From Amycolatopsis balhimycina FH 1894 (lineage in GTDB: Bacteria > Actinomycetota > Actinomycetes > Mycobacteriales > Pseudonocardiaceae), in the NCBI RefSeq assembly GCF_000384295.1, contig NZ_KB913037.1:4226868-4290867 (forward strand): DNA of 64,000 bases, read 5' to 3'. The notes under the pieces are model-generated. The model had not been told where the DNA came from. It did not search any database and saw only the letters and a list, made by a program, of their open reading frames with translations. This document shows, in pieces, positions 10,058 through 18,578 of this stretch. Both the position numbers and the translations under genes were made by a program. Every line of letters starts with the position of its first letter. Within the stretch, counting starts at the first letter, position 1.

Positions 10058-10893
10058 TGCGTGTCCACCACCTGAACTGCGGCACCCTGCGACCACTCGG
10101 CGGCAGGCTGATCGACGGCAGGCCCGGGCTGTTCCGGCGCGCCACCATGGTCTGCCACTGCCTGCTGCTCGAGACCGACACGGGTCTCGTGCTCGTCGAA
10201 ACCGGCATGGGCACGCCGGCCGCGGTCGACCGCGACGCCTGGCTCGGCGCCGGCTTCGTCCGCCAGTCCAACCCGATCGCCGATCCCAGCCAGACGGCGA
10301 TCGCGCAGATCCGCGCGCTCGGCTTCGACCCGGCGGACGTCCGCGACATCGTGCTGACCCACCTCGACCTCGACCACGCCGGCGGGCTGATCGATTTCCC
10401 GTGGGCCCGGGTGCACGTCTACGCCGAAGAGCTGCGCGCGTTCACCGAGCCGCGGGACGACGCCGAACGCGGCCGCTACCGCCGGATCCAGTTCGCCCAC
10501 GGTCCACAGTGGACGTCCTATGCGGACACCGGCGAGCCGTGGTTCGGCTTCGGCGCCGTCCGGCAGCTCGACGGCCTGCCGCCGGAGATCCTGCTGGTCC
10601 CGCTCTCCGGGCACACGCGCGGGCACGCCGGGGTCGCCGTCGACACCGGCAGCGGGTGGCTGCTCAACGCCGGTGACTCCTACTTCTTCCACGGGCAGGC
10701 CGACCCGGACGCGCCGCGGTGCCCGCCGGGCCTCAAGTGGTTCGAGGGGCGCATGGAGACGGTGAAGGGTGCCCGGCTGGACAACCACCGCCGGCTGCGC
10801 CAGCTTGTTCAGGAGCACGGCGACGAGGTCACCGTCTTCGCCGCGCACGACGAGACCGAATTCCTCCGGCTGAGCACCAGGAGCAGCGTATGA
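10057..10893 (+). CDS. MBL-fold metallo-hydrolase, paralogue 1
   Basis: 278 residues from ATG 10057, overlapping the TetR stop. The zinc-binding core THLDLDHAGG (101-110) gives H102, D104, D106 and H107. This is a HxDxDH version of the classic HxHxDH motif. The later SGHTRGHAGVAVD supplies two more histidines. The family includes lactonases and quorum-quenching N-acyl-homoserine lactone hydrolases, and the N-terminal HHLNCGT is shared with such proteins. The substrate is unknown. It is a close tandem paralogue of the next gene, and the two overlap by 4 nt. Confidence 0.85.
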   Translation: MRVHHLNCGTLRPLGGRLIDGRPGLFRRATMVCHCLLLETDTGLVLVETGMGTPAAVDRDAWLGAGFVRQSNPIADPSQTAIAQIRALGFDPADVRDIVLTHLDLDHAGGLIDFPWARVHVYAEELRAFTEPRDDAERGRYRRIQFAHGPQWTSYADTGEPWFGFGAVRQLDGLPPEILLVPLSGHTRGHAGVAVDTGSGWLLNAGDSYFFHGQADPDAPRCPPGLKWFEGRMETVKGARLDNHRRLRQLVQEHGDEVTVFAAHDETEFLRLSTRSSV

Positions 10894-11732
10894 AGGTGCA
10901 CCACCTGAACTGCGGCACGATGCGGCCGGCCGGCGGCAAGCTGCTCGACGGCGAGCCCGGCCTGCTGCGGCGGGCGGAGCTGGTCGCCCACTGCCTGCTG
11001 ATCGAAACCGGCGACAGCCTGGTGCTGGTCGACACCGGGTTCGGCACGCAGGGCGTGGCCCGGCCCGGCGAGTGGCTCGGCCGCGCGTTCCAGGCGCTGG
11101 TCGGCGCGAAGCCCCAGGCCGCCGAGACCGCCGTCGCGCAGATCCGCGCGCTCGGCCTCGACCCGGCCGACGTCCGGCACGTCGTGGCGACGCACCTCGA
11201 CGTCGACCACGCGGGCGGCCTGGCCGACTTCCCGAACGCCGTCGTGCACGTCCGGACCGAGGAGCACCGGGCCGCGACGGCACCGGCGAACGCGGCCGAG
11301 AAGAACCGCTACCGGGCAGCGCAGTTCGCGCACCGCCCGCTGTGGAGCACCTACGACGAGACGGGCGAGCCGTGGTTCGGCTTCGAGGCGGTCCGCTCGC
11401 TCAAGGGCCTGCCGGAGGAGATCCTGCTGGTCCCGCTCACCGGCCACACGCGCGGCCACACCGGCGTCGCGGTCGACACCGGCGACGGCTGGCTCCTGCA
11501 CGCCGGTGACGCCTACTTCTTCCACGGCCAGCTGGACCCGGTCGCCCCGCACTGCCCGCCAGGCATGACGGCGTTCCAGAACCTCGTCCAGACGGTGCGC
11601 CGGGCGAGGCTGGCGAACCTGGCCCGGTTGCACGAGCTGGCGCGGGACCACCAGGACGACGTCACGGTGTTTTCGGCGCACAGCCCGGTGGAACTGGCCG
11701 CACTTCGCCGCCGATCTCCCGGAACCGAATGA
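10890..11732 (+). CDS. MBL-fold metallo-hydrolase, paralogue 2
   Basis: 280 residues starting in an ATGA overlap with paralogue 1. The same landmarks are present: N-terminal HHLNCGTMRP, core THLDVDHAGG, GEPWFGFEAVR and the second histidine block TGHTRGHTGVAVD. The two proteins align along their full length without large gaps by eye, so this is a tandem duplication retained in one operon under the TetR gene. Retention of all metal ligands in both copies argues that both are active. A two-substrate or heterodimeric arrangement is possible but unproven. It ends opposite a convergent lipoprotein gene. Confidence 0.85.
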   Translation: MKVHHLNCGTMRPAGGKLLDGEPGLLRRAELVAHCLLIETGDSLVLVDTGFGTQGVARPGEWLGRAFQALVGAKPQAAETAVAQIRALGLDPADVRHVVATHLDVDHAGGLADFPNAVVHVRTEEHRAATAPANAAEKNRYRAAQFAHRPLWSTYDETGEPWFGFEAVRSLKGLPEEILLVPLTGHTRGHTGVAVDTGDGWLLHAGDAYFFHGQLDPVAPHCPPGMTAFQNLVQTVRRARLANLARLHELARDHQDDVTVFSAHSPVELAALRRRSPGTE

Positions 11733-11793
11733 TCTTCCGCCGCATCTGAGCCTCCGACGACTGGAGGTTCAGCAGCTCGTCGGCTGGGCGTGA

Positions 11794-12339
11794 TCAGCGC
11801 GCCGCGAGCGCCTGCTTGACCAGCGGGGTCATCTGTTCCACCGTCATCTTCGCCGGGCCGGTGTAGTTGATCAGGACCGGCGTGCCCGACACCAGCTCGG
11901 CCGAGGCGAGCGTGGCCGTCTTCTGCGCGTCGACGTAGTAGACGGCGCCGTCCGGGAAGCCGGCGACGTCCTGCGCGCCCGCCTTCGCCTTCTTGATCGA
12001 CGCGACCATCTCGGCGGGCTTGCCCTGGCGGCCCTCGTAGCGGGTCACCGCGAGGGCGCCGGCGGCCTTGCCGTTCAGCTGGTACTCGCAGCTGCGCGCC
12101 TTGCCGCCGTTGGCCGTGCTGTCCTCGGCCGGCCCCGGCACCGCCTTGAGGCCCGGCACCGAAATCGCCTTCGACACGGCCTCGGCGGGCAGCATCACGC
12201 ACGGGTCCAGCGAAGCCGCGGCGGCCTTCGAGCTGGGTGCGGGCTTCGGGGCGGCGGACGACGATGGCGCCGGCTTTTCCCCCGAAGAGCAGGCAGTCAA
12301 GGCGGCGAAAGCGACAAAAGCGACGACCAAGGTACGCAT
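11794..12339 (-). CDS. DUF3558-like lipoprotein
   Basis: 181 residues with a lipoprotein signal: hydrophobic n/h-region, then LTAC with the acylated Cys near residue 17. A Ser/Pro/Ala-rich linker (about 18-45) is followed by a small globular domain starting DPCVMLPAEAVSKAI and containing SCEYQ. The DPC...SCEY pair of cysteines and overall length match the DUF3558 family of actinobacterial exported lipoproteins, which has no known function. It is transcribed alone and is convergent with the MBL operon. Confidence 0.75.
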   Translation of the reverse strand: MRTLVVAFVAFAALTACSSGEKPAPSSSAAPKPAPSSKAAAASLDPCVMLPAEAVSKAISVPGLKAVPGPAEDSTANGGKARSCEYQLNGKAAGALAVTRYEGRQGKPAEMVASIKKAKAGAQDVAGFPDGAVYYVDAQKTATLASAELVSGTPVLINYTGPAKMTVEQMTPLVKQALAAR

Positions 12340-12362
12340 GGCCGCACCCTAACCCGAACGGC

Positions 12363-13649
12363 CTACGTCGTCGGGGCCCGGTACCGCCAGAACGCCGGGA
12401 GCAGGAACATCGCCGCGCAGACCAGCACGATCACGAGCAGACCCCCGACGCTCGCGGCGGCGGCCGTGCCGAACGCGGCGGCGCCCCAGCCGTGGGTGAG
12501 GTCGGCGATCCGGGGACCGCCGGCGACGACCACCGTGAACACGCCTTGGAGCCGGCCGCGCATCTCGTCGGTGGTCGCGACCTGCAGGATCGCCATCCGG
12601 TAGACGGCGCTGATCATGTCCGCGGCACCGGCCAGCGCCATGAAGACGACGGCGAGCCACAGCGAGTGCGCCAGCCCGAACGCGGCCACCGCGGCGCCCC
12701 ACGCGCAGACCGCCACGACGACGGCGACACCCTGGCGGTGAATGCGCGTCAGCCAGCCGGAGAAGAGCCCGATCAGCATCGCCCCGGCGGGCAGGGCGGC
12801 GTAGAGCCAGCCGAGCGCGGGACCGCCGCCGGGCGGGTCGCCGAAGGTCCGCTCGGCCATCTCGGGGATCAGCGCGCGCGGCATCCCGAAGACCATGGCG
12901 ATGATGTCGGCGACGAAGGAGGCGAGCAGGATCTTCTGCCCGGCGAGGTACTTGAAGCCGTCGACGACGTCGCGGACACCGGCGCGGCGCGACGGGCCGT
13001 TCAGCGGCGGGATCGACGGCAGCCGCCAGACCGCGAAGAGCGTGATCGTAAGGGCGACGACGTCGATGAGGTAGAGGGTGGAGAGGCCGAGGACGGGGAT
13101 CAAAGCGCCGCCGAGCAGCGGCCCGAAGACGGCACCGAAGGTGGCCATGGTGGTGCTGAGGGCGTTCGCGGACGGCAGCAGTTCGGCGGGCACGAGCCGC
13201 GCGACGACGGCGCCGCGGGTGGGCATGTTGATCGCGAAGAACGCCTGGTTGACGGCGAGCAGGCCGAGAACGAGCCACACCGAGCCGAAGTGCGCGAAGG
13301 CCTGCAGCCACAGCAGGGCGGAGGTGATCGCGACACCGACGTTGGTGACGAAGAGCAGCTTCCGCCGATCGACGGCATCGGCGACAGCGCCACCCCAGAG
13401 CCCGAAGATCAGCAGCGGGACGAGCGCGACGAGCCCGGTGAGGCCGACGTAGGCAGAGGACCCGGTGAGGTCGAAGACCTGCTTGGGAACGGCGACGGCG
13501 GTCAGCTGGGTACCGACGGCGGTGACCACAGTGGACAGCCAGAGCCGCCGGAAGGCGGGGATCTTGAGTGGCCGGGTGTCGACGATGATGCGGCCGAGGA
13601 GTTTGCGAACGCCCGAGCGGGGCGGCAAGGTCCCCGGTTCACCAGTCAC
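12363..13649 (-). CDS. MFS transporter, DHA3/EntS-like
   Basis: 428 residues, about twelve hydrophobic helices. The inter-helix motif GGAVADAVDRRKLL after TM2 is the DHA3-family version of MFS motif A, and PTRGAVVARLVPAELLPSANAL is typical of EntS-like exporters. It should export a small molecule by proton antiport; the substrate is unknown and no biosynthetic genes adjoin. The GTG start at 13649 lies 12 nt from a TTAGC-GGG-GCTAA inverted repeat that could be a repressor site. It lies downstream of pdxH on the same strand but is separated by two large palindromes. Confidence 0.85.
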   Translation of the reverse strand: MTGEPGTLPPRSGVRKLLGRIIVDTRPLKIPAFRRLWLSTVVTAVGTQLTAVAVPKQVFDLTGSSAYVGLTGLVALVPLLIFGLWGGAVADAVDRRKLLFVTNVGVAITSALLWLQAFAHFGSVWLVLGLLAVNQAFFAINMPTRGAVVARLVPAELLPSANALSTTMATFGAVFGPLLGGALIPVLGLSTLYLIDVVALTITLFAVWRLPSIPPLNGPSRRAGVRDVVDGFKYLAGQKILLASFVADIIAMVFGMPRALIPEMAERTFGDPPGGGPALGWLYAALPAGAMLIGLFSGWLTRIHRQGVAVVVAVCAWGAAVAAFGLAHSLWLAVVFMALAGAADMISAVYRMAILQVATTDEMRGRLQGVFTVVVAGGPRIADLTHGWGAAAFGTAAAASVGGLLVIVLVCAAMFLLPAFWRYRAPTT

Positions 13650-13660
13650 GACATATCAGC

Positions 13661-13673
13661 TTAGCGGGGCTAA
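13661..13673. promoter_or_regulatory. Possible repressor site upstream of the MFS gene
   Basis: TTAGC-GGG-GCTAA, a perfect 5-bp inverted repeat 12 nt upstream of the GTG start, in a locally AT-rich patch. It could be a MarR/TetR-type operator; no regulator gene is adjacent. Confidence 0.35.
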
Positions 13674-13720
13674 CTATCACGGCGCAGGTGATTTACCTCG
13701 CCCCGCGTGGCGGCCGCTGC

Positions 13721-13779
13721 GATGTCATGAACGACTCGTTCATGACATCGGACGACAGGAAAGAGTCGTTCATGTCGTC
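13721..13779. repeat. Nested palindromes built on GAACGA/TCGTTC
   Basis: A perfect 29-nt palindrome (13721-13749: GATGTCATGAACGA, a central C, and its complement) is followed by a second inverted repeat, GACGACA/TGTCGTC (13751-13779). That second repeat encloses AGTCGTTCATG, a copy of the first element's core. It lies in the 295-nt gap between pdxH and the MFS gene. The core resembles the GAATGACTCATTC element at 34779-34831. Confidence 0.7.
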
Positions 13780-13848
13780 GAGCGAGCCGCCCGGCCCGAC
13801 CGCGCCCCACCCAGACCCCTCTCCGCAACCCGATACGAAGCCAGAACA

Positions 13849-13906
13849 CGGACGGTAATGCCGGGTCAAGGCACGCTTTCCCGCCTTGACGCGGCATTAC
13901 CGTCCG
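13849..13906 (-). terminator. Terminator hairpin of pdxH
   Basis: 24-nt arms (13849-13872 and 13883-13906) with one mismatch around a 10-nt loop. The stem begins CGGACGGTAATGCCG. It lies 38 nt past the pdxH stop. Together with 13721-13779 it accounts for most of the pdxH-MFS gap; I see no gene there. Confidence 0.75.
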
Positions 13907-13944
13907 TAGTCACAATCCGGCTTCGGGGTGGTGGGTACGAAACC

Positions 13945-14628
13945 TCAGGGCGCGACCCGCTCGACGTGCCAGCCGTCATCGGTCCGGACGTACCGGAGCC
14001 GGTCGTGCATCCGGTCTTCCCGCCCCTGCCAGAACTCCACCAGGTCCGGCCGGACCCGCCAGCCGCCCCAGTGGGGCGGGGCCGGGATCTGCTCCACGTC
14101 CGCGAACCGGCGCTCGATTCCGTGCAGCGCGTTGTCCAACGCCCGCCGGCCGTCGACCACCCGCGACTGCGGCGAAGCCCACGCCCCGAGCTGCGAACCC
14201 CGGGGCCGCTGGGCCCAGTACTCCGCCGTCTGCTTGACGCCGACCTTCTCGACCTCGCCGCGGACGTGGACCTGGCGGTGGAGCGCGTACCAGGGGAACG
14301 TCACCGACGCGTACCTGGTCGCCGTCAGGTCGTGGCTCTTCGCCGACGTGTAGTTCGTGTAGAACACCACCCCTCGGTCGTCGAGGCCCTTGCACAGCAC
14401 CGTGCGGGACGACGGGCGGCCTTCGGCGTCCGCCGTCGCCAGCACCATCGCGTTCGGCTCGGCGATTCCCGCGGCGACCGCCTGGTTCAGCCAGCCCTGC
14501 AGCTGATCGGTCCAGGTGGCCGCCAACGCGGATTCGTCGAACGCCGCGCCGTCGTAGGCGACGCGCATCCCGGGCAGGCGCACGACGGCGTCTTCCACCT
14601 GGTCCTTGATCTCCGGCATCATCGCCAA
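13945..14628 (-). CDS. pdxH: Pyridoxamine 5'-phosphate oxidase
   Basis: 227 residues. It shows the FMN/PLP site signatures of PdxH: RTVLCKGLDDRGVVFYTN, SAKSHDL, the basic strand RQVHVRGEVEKV, and the C-terminal block with FWQGREDRMHDRLRY. The final residues WHVERVAP match the PdxH C-terminus, which contributes the Arg that holds the substrate phosphate. It oxidises pyridoxine or pyridoxamine 5'-phosphate to PLP. The start is taken at 14628; a second Met three codons in is equally possible. In related genomes pdxH lies near the citrate synthase genes (from memory), as here. Confidence 0.93.
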   Translation of the reverse strand: MAMMPEIKDQVEDAVVRLPGMRVAYDGAAFDESALAATWTDQLQGWLNQAVAAGIAEPNAMVLATADAEGRPSSRTVLCKGLDDRGVVFYTNYTSAKSHDLTATRYASVTFPWYALHRQVHVRGEVEKVGVKQTAEYWAQRPRGSQLGAWASPQSRVVDGRRALDNALHGIERRFADVEQIPAPPHWGGWRVRPDLVEFWQGREDRMHDRLRYVRTDDGWHVERVAP

Positions 14629-14840
14629 ACCTCCACGCCCGGTCGGGGCATCAGTCGACTTCGGCTCTAGGGCACGTTAGGGCCTTCCGAGCTGCGGCGG
14701 AACCCACAGAACGGTGACACCCGCCACCCCGCCCCGTAACCGCCGGACAACAAGCCGTAACCCCCGCGTTACCCGCTGGACCAGGATCGATACAGGAAAG
14801 ACCTACCTTCGGCCCGTTCCCCACCACCCCGGAGGCAGGC

Positions 14841-16523
14841 ATGACCGAGATCCTGTCCAGCGCCGAAGAAGCCGAAGAAGGCGCCCAGCCGAAACGCCAG
14901 TACGCCCCGCTCGCGGCGAACGAGAACCGCGAGGACTACTCCCTGCGCTTCGCCGCCCACTCGTTCCGGAAATGGTCCCCGTTCGTGGTCGCGACGACGG
15001 CGCTGGGCGGCATCGCCTACCTCGCCGACTTCGCGATCGGCGCCAGCATCGTCCTCTCCTACGGCTTCACCTCGGGAGTGCTGGCGATCCTCGCCGCGGC
15101 CGTCGTCATCTTCGTGACCGGCGTGCCCATCGCGGCCGCCTGCGCGAAGTCCGGAGTGGACATGGACCTGCTGACCCGTGGAGCCGGCTTCGGCTACTTC
15201 GGGTCGACGCTGACGTCGCTCGTGTACGCGAGCTTCACCGTCATCTTCTTCTCGCTCGAAGGCTCGATCATGGGCCAGGCGTTCGAGCTCGCCCTCGGCA
15301 TCCCGCTGCCGATCGGCTACCTGCTGGCGACGCTGATCGTGCTGCCCTTCGCGCTCTACGGCATGGGCGCGGTCGCGAAGATGCAGACCTGGACGCAGCC
15401 GCTGTGGCTCGCCGGCCTGGTGCTGCCGTTCGTCGTCGTGCTGGTCCGCGAGCCCGGCAAGTTCGCCGAGTTCGCGCACTTCGGCGGCACCGAGGGCACC
15501 GGCTCCGGGTTCTCCGCGATCGGGTTCGGCCTCGGCATGGGTGTCGCGCTGTCGCTGATCGGGCAGATCGGCGAGCAGGCCGACTACCTGCGGTTCATGC
15601 CCGAAAAAACCGCGGAGAACAAGCGGTCGTGGTGGGCCGCGGTGCTCGCCGCCGGACCCGGCTGGGTGATCCTCGGGGCCGCGAAGCAGATCGGCGGCGC
15701 GCTGCTGGCGTTCCTCGCGCTCGGCGTCGTCGGGAAGACGCACGCGCTCGAGCCGATCGCGCCGTACCTCGAAGCGGTGAAACCCGCCCTCGGGCCGGTG
15801 GCGCTGACGTTCGCCGCGCTGTTCGTCGTCGTCTCGCAGATCAAGATCAACACGACGAACGCCTACTCCGGCTCGCTGTCGTTCGCGAACTTCTTCTCCC
15901 GCGTGCTGCACAAGCACCCCGGCCGGGTCTGGTACGTGCTGGTCAACTGCGGGATCGCGCTCGCGCTGATGGAGTTCGGCGCGTTCGGCTTCCTGAACAA
16001 GATCCTCGGCTTCTACTCGAACGTCGCGATCGCGTGGATCGGCGCCGTCTGCGCCCACCTGGTGATCGTCAAGCCGCTGGGGCTCTCGCCGAGCTACATC
16101 GAGTTCAAGCGGGCCTACCTGCACAAGATCAACCCGGTCGGGTTCGGCTCGATGATGGTCGCGTCGGCGGTGTCGATCGCGGCCTACTTCGGCGCGTTCG
16201 GGCCGTTCCTGGCCGCGTTCAGCCCACTGCTCGCGCTGGTCATCGCCATCGTGCTGGTCCCGACACTCGCCGTCGTGACACGAGGGAAGTACTACCTGGC
16301 GCGGCCGAACACCGTCGCCGGTCCGGACGTCGACGTCGACCTGCAGGCGACGTACACCTGCTCGGTTTGCGGTGATCCGTACGAGCTGCCGGACGTCGCG
16401 GACTGCGCGAAGCAGGACGGCCCGATCTGCTCGCTGTGCTGCACGCTCGACAACACCTGCCACGACATGTGCCAGACGACCGGCCCGGTCGCGCTCGGCC
16501 TGCCGGCCGTCCGCACCACCTGA
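14841..16523 (+). CDS. NCS1 nucleobase/cation symporter with C-terminal cysteine-rich domain
   Basis: 560 residues with a GGAGGCAG ribosome site. After a soluble N-terminus, FRKWSPFVVATTALGG (about residues 46-61) starts a membrane domain of roughly 12 helices in the purine/cytosine/allantoin permease (NCS1) family. The segment KTAENKRSWWAAV, followed by NTTNAYSGSLSFAN, is typical of family transporters. Unusually, residues about 504-545 form a soluble tail with eight cysteines: C507, C510, C522, C530, C533, C534, C540 and C544. This suggests a zinc or iron-sulfur site. The transported compound is unknown. Confidence 0.85.
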   Translation: MTEILSSAEEAEEGAQPKRQYAPLAANENREDYSLRFAAHSFRKWSPFVVATTALGGIAYLADFAIGASIVLSYGFTSGVLAILAAAVVIFVTGVPIAAACAKSGVDMDLLTRGAGFGYFGSTLTSLVYASFTVIFFSLEGSIMGQAFELALGIPLPIGYLLATLIVLPFALYGMGAVAKMQTWTQPLWLAGLVLPFVVVLVREPGKFAEFAHFGGTEGTGSGFSAIGFGLGMGVALSLIGQIGEQADYLRFMPEKTAENKRSWWAAVLAAGPGWVILGAAKQIGGALLAFLALGVVGKTHALEPIAPYLEAVKPALGPVALTFAALFVVVSQIKINTTNAYSGSLSFANFFSRVLHKHPGRVWYVLVNCGIALALMEFGAFGFLNKILGFYSNVAIAWIGAVCAHLVIVKPLGLSPSYIEFKRAYLHKINPVGFGSMMVASAVSIAAYFGAFGPFLAAFSPLLALVIAIVLVPTLAVVTRGKYYLARPNTVAGPDVDVDLQATYTCSVCGDPYELPDVADCAKQDGPICSLCCTLDNTCHDMCQTTGPVALGLPAVRTT

Positions 16524-16528
16524 TGTCC

Positions 16529-16570
16529 GTGAGAGCCCGTTCCCGGCAGCTGCCGGGAACGGGCTCTCAC
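16529..16570. terminator. 42-nt perfect palindrome, bidirectional terminator
   Basis: Two 21-nt arms (16529-16549, 16550-16570) with no mismatch; each arm begins GTGAGAGCCCGTTCCCGGCA on its own strand. It starts 6 nt after the NCS1 stop, and the stop codon of the convergent TetR gene (16567-16569) lies inside the right arm. It should end transcription in both directions. Confidence 0.85.
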
Positions 16571-17277
16571 GTGAGCCGGCTTCCCCCCAACTCCCCCTCC
16601 CGGCTCGACTGTTCCACGCCGGAGGGTGCCCCGGGGTTGCCGGAGATTTCCAAGATTTTTCCGGGCCGCATGATGGCCGCCAGCATCAGCGCCCTCAGCT
16701 CCGCGCCGACGTCCTCGACCGGCAGCGGCGGTTCGTGCGCCTGCCACTCGCGCAGCAGCCCGGTGGCCGCGCCGACCAGGGCGATCGCGGTCAGCCGGTA
16801 GTCGCGGTCGGGCGCGGCGCCGTGCCGGGCCGCGCGCCGGGCCTCCGTCTCGATGAACGTCGCCCACCGGTCGACCCAGATCTGGTGCTGCTGCTCCAGA
16901 TCCGCGCTGACGCCGACCGCCTCGACGTAGTTGAGCCTCGGCAGCCGGGGATCCACGGTGACCGTGTCGATGAAGACGTCGAGCAGCGTGGCGATCCGGG
17001 TCATGGCGTCGGCTTCCGCGACTTCGTCGAGCGCGGCGGTGACGTGGTCGAGCGCGAGGCTGTTGATCCGGTCGTGGAGGGTGCGCAGCATGTCCTCCTT
17101 ACCGGAGAACTCCTCGTAGAAGTTCCGCGTCGACACCCCGGCGCGGGCGCACACCTCGGTGATCTTGGTGTGCCGGAAGCCGGCCGAGGTGAACAGCTCG
17201 AGCCCGGCCGTGAGCAGCCGCTCCCGGCGGTCCGCGCGACGTTGCTCGGGTGCGACGCCGCCGTACGTGCGAGCCAC
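16567..17277 (-). CDS. TetR/AcrR family regulator
   Basis: 236 residues. The HTH is TKITEVCARAGVSTRNFYEE (about 39-58), preceded by RRERLLTAGLELFTSAGF. The C-terminal domain is all-helical with no recognised ligand motif. The last 25 or so residues look like a disordered tail, and the stop codon sits inside the 42-nt palindrome. It faces the secreted lipase gene across 88 nt, so the lipase or a lipid-responsive regulon is its most likely target; this rests on context alone. Confidence 0.85.
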   Translation of the reverse strand: MARTYGGVAPEQRRADRRERLLTAGLELFTSAGFRHTKITEVCARAGVSTRNFYEEFSGKEDMLRTLHDRINSLALDHVTAALDEVAEADAMTRIATLLDVFIDTVTVDPRLPRLNYVEAVGVSADLEQQHQIWVDRWATFIETEARRAARHGAAPDRDYRLTAIALVGAATGLLREWQAHEPPLPVEDVGAELRALMLAAIMRPGKILEISGNPGAPSGVEQSSREGELGGSRLT

Positions 17278-17365
17278 CGGTCGTCTCCTCCTTCTGAGGG
17301 ATTGCCAGATCCTACTGGGGCTGGCTAGTTTGTGAAAACCTGCATTACCAAATCAGCCGGAGGCA

Positions 17366-18469
17366 ATGATGCTTCGTCGGTTACTGGTCGCTGTCGCCCT
17401 TCTTTTTGTGACGGCCGCCCCCGCGGCACACGCGGATCCGGGCGTCCTCCTGGAGGCGCAGCCGACGACGGTGTTCGTCGGCCCGTTCCCCGCCCCGGTC
17501 AAGGCTTGGCACCTCGTCTACCGCTCGACGTCGGCGACCGGCGCGCCGAACGCCGTCTCCGGGACGCTGCTCGTGCCGCCGACGCCGTGGCTGCGCGGCG
17601 GCCCGCGTCCGCTGATCACGTATGCGGTGGGCACGCACGGCCTCGGTGACCAGTGCGCGCCGTCGAACCTCCTCGCCCACGGCATCGAGAACGAGAGCGC
17701 ACTGCTGGCGCAGGCGTTGTCGCAGGGCTGGGCCGTCGTGGTCACCGACTACGAAGGCCTCGGCACGCCGGGAACGCACACCTACGCGGTCGGGCAGTCC
17801 GAAGGCCGGGCGGTGCTCGACGCGGCCCGCGCCGCGGCGCGGGTACCGGGGGCCGGGCTGTCCCCGTCGGGTCCGGTCGGGGTGTTCGGGTACTCGCAGG
17901 GCGGCCAGGCAGCGGCCTGGGCAGCCGAGCTGCAAGGCACGTACGCACCTTCGCTGAACGTCGTCGGCGTCGCGGCCGGCGGGGTCCCGGCGGACCTGAA
18001 CGCGGTGTTCGCGGCCAACGACGGCGGCCCGGCGTTCGGCCTGGTCCTCGGCGCGGCAACCGGTTTCGCGGCCGCGTACCCCGACGTGCCGTTCGCGTCG
18101 ATCCTGAACGACCGCGGCCGCGCGGCGGTGGTCCAGGTGTCGCAGGCGTGCACGATCGAGCTGGGCGCGGCGGCGCCGTTCGCGCACCTGCGGGACTTCG
18201 TGACGGTGCCGGACCCGATCCACGAGCCGCACTGGCAGGCCCGGCTGGCGGAGAACTACCTGGGCACGGTGAAGCCGAAGGCACCGGTCTACCTGTACCA
18301 CGGAACCCTCGACGAGCTGATTCCCTTCAGCGTCGGCACGGCGTTGCGGGACCGCTGGCAGGCACGGGGCGCGGCGGTCACCTGGCAGGAGTTCCCGCTG
18401 CTGGAACACATCGGCGGAGTGTCGATCGGCGGCCCGGCCGCGATGACCTGGCTGGCCACGAAGTTCTGA
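17366..18469 (+). CDS. Secreted lipase/esterase (LIP family, alpha/beta hydrolase)
   Basis: 367 residues; GGAGG-type ribosome site before ATG 17366. Residues 1-23 form a signal peptide (LLVAVALLFVTAAPAAHADP) with an AHA cleavage region. The catalytic triad is S177 in GYSQGG, D316 in HGTLDEL and H348 in LLEHIGG, the arrangement of the actinobacterial and fungal secretory lipase (LIP) family. It likely hydrolyses triacylglycerols or other esters outside the cell. It ends 1 nt before copy 1 of the dispersed inverted repeat, which separates it from the convergent ureD. Confidence 0.9.
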   Translation: MMLRRLLVAVALLFVTAAPAAHADPGVLLEAQPTTVFVGPFPAPVKAWHLVYRSTSATGAPNAVSGTLLVPPTPWLRGGPRPLITYAVGTHGLGDQCAPSNLLAHGIENESALLAQALSQGWAVVVTDYEGLGTPGTHTYAVGQSEGRAVLDAARAAARVPGAGLSPSGPVGVFGYSQGGQAAAWAAELQGTYAPSLNVVGVAAGGVPADLNAVFAANDGGPAFGLVLGAATGFAAAYPDVPFASILNDRGRAAVVQVSQACTIELGAAAPFAHLRDFVTVPDPIHEPHWQARLAENYLGTVKPKAPVYLYHGTLDELIPFSVGTALRDRWQARGAAVTWQEFPLLEHIGGVSIGGPAAMTWLATKF

Positions 18470-18470
18470 G

Positions 18471-18525
18471 GTCCGTGAATGGCACATTGAGAGACATAGA
18501 GTCCCTCAATGTGCCATTCACGGAC
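18471..18525. repeat. Dispersed convergent-junction inverted repeat, copy 1
   Basis: Arms 18471-18495 and 18501-18525 with one A/C mismatch and a 5-nt loop. The core CCGTGAATGGCACATTGAG is shared with copies at 24426, 33395 and 63406. It begins one nt after the lipase stop and lies 54 nt from the convergent ureD stop. It probably acts as a bidirectional terminator. Confidence 0.9.
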
Positions 18526-18578
18526 TTGGACGGGCGGAACTGTCGGCGCCCTCCGGTAGCGTGGAAAACGGGGGCTGC

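Noticed and set aside
9607-11283. Minus-strand frame of more than 550 codons antisense to the tetR-MBL operon
   Set aside because: Its sequence is Arg/Gly/Ala-rich with no domain, while the plus strand encodes clear enzymes with metal motifs.
11650-11790. Minus-strand frame reading LLNLQSSEAQMRRKIIRF antisense to the second MBL gene
   Set aside because: Protein-like composition, but no start codon in a sensible place, and it is limited by stops to about 40 codons; probably a shadow of the coding strand.
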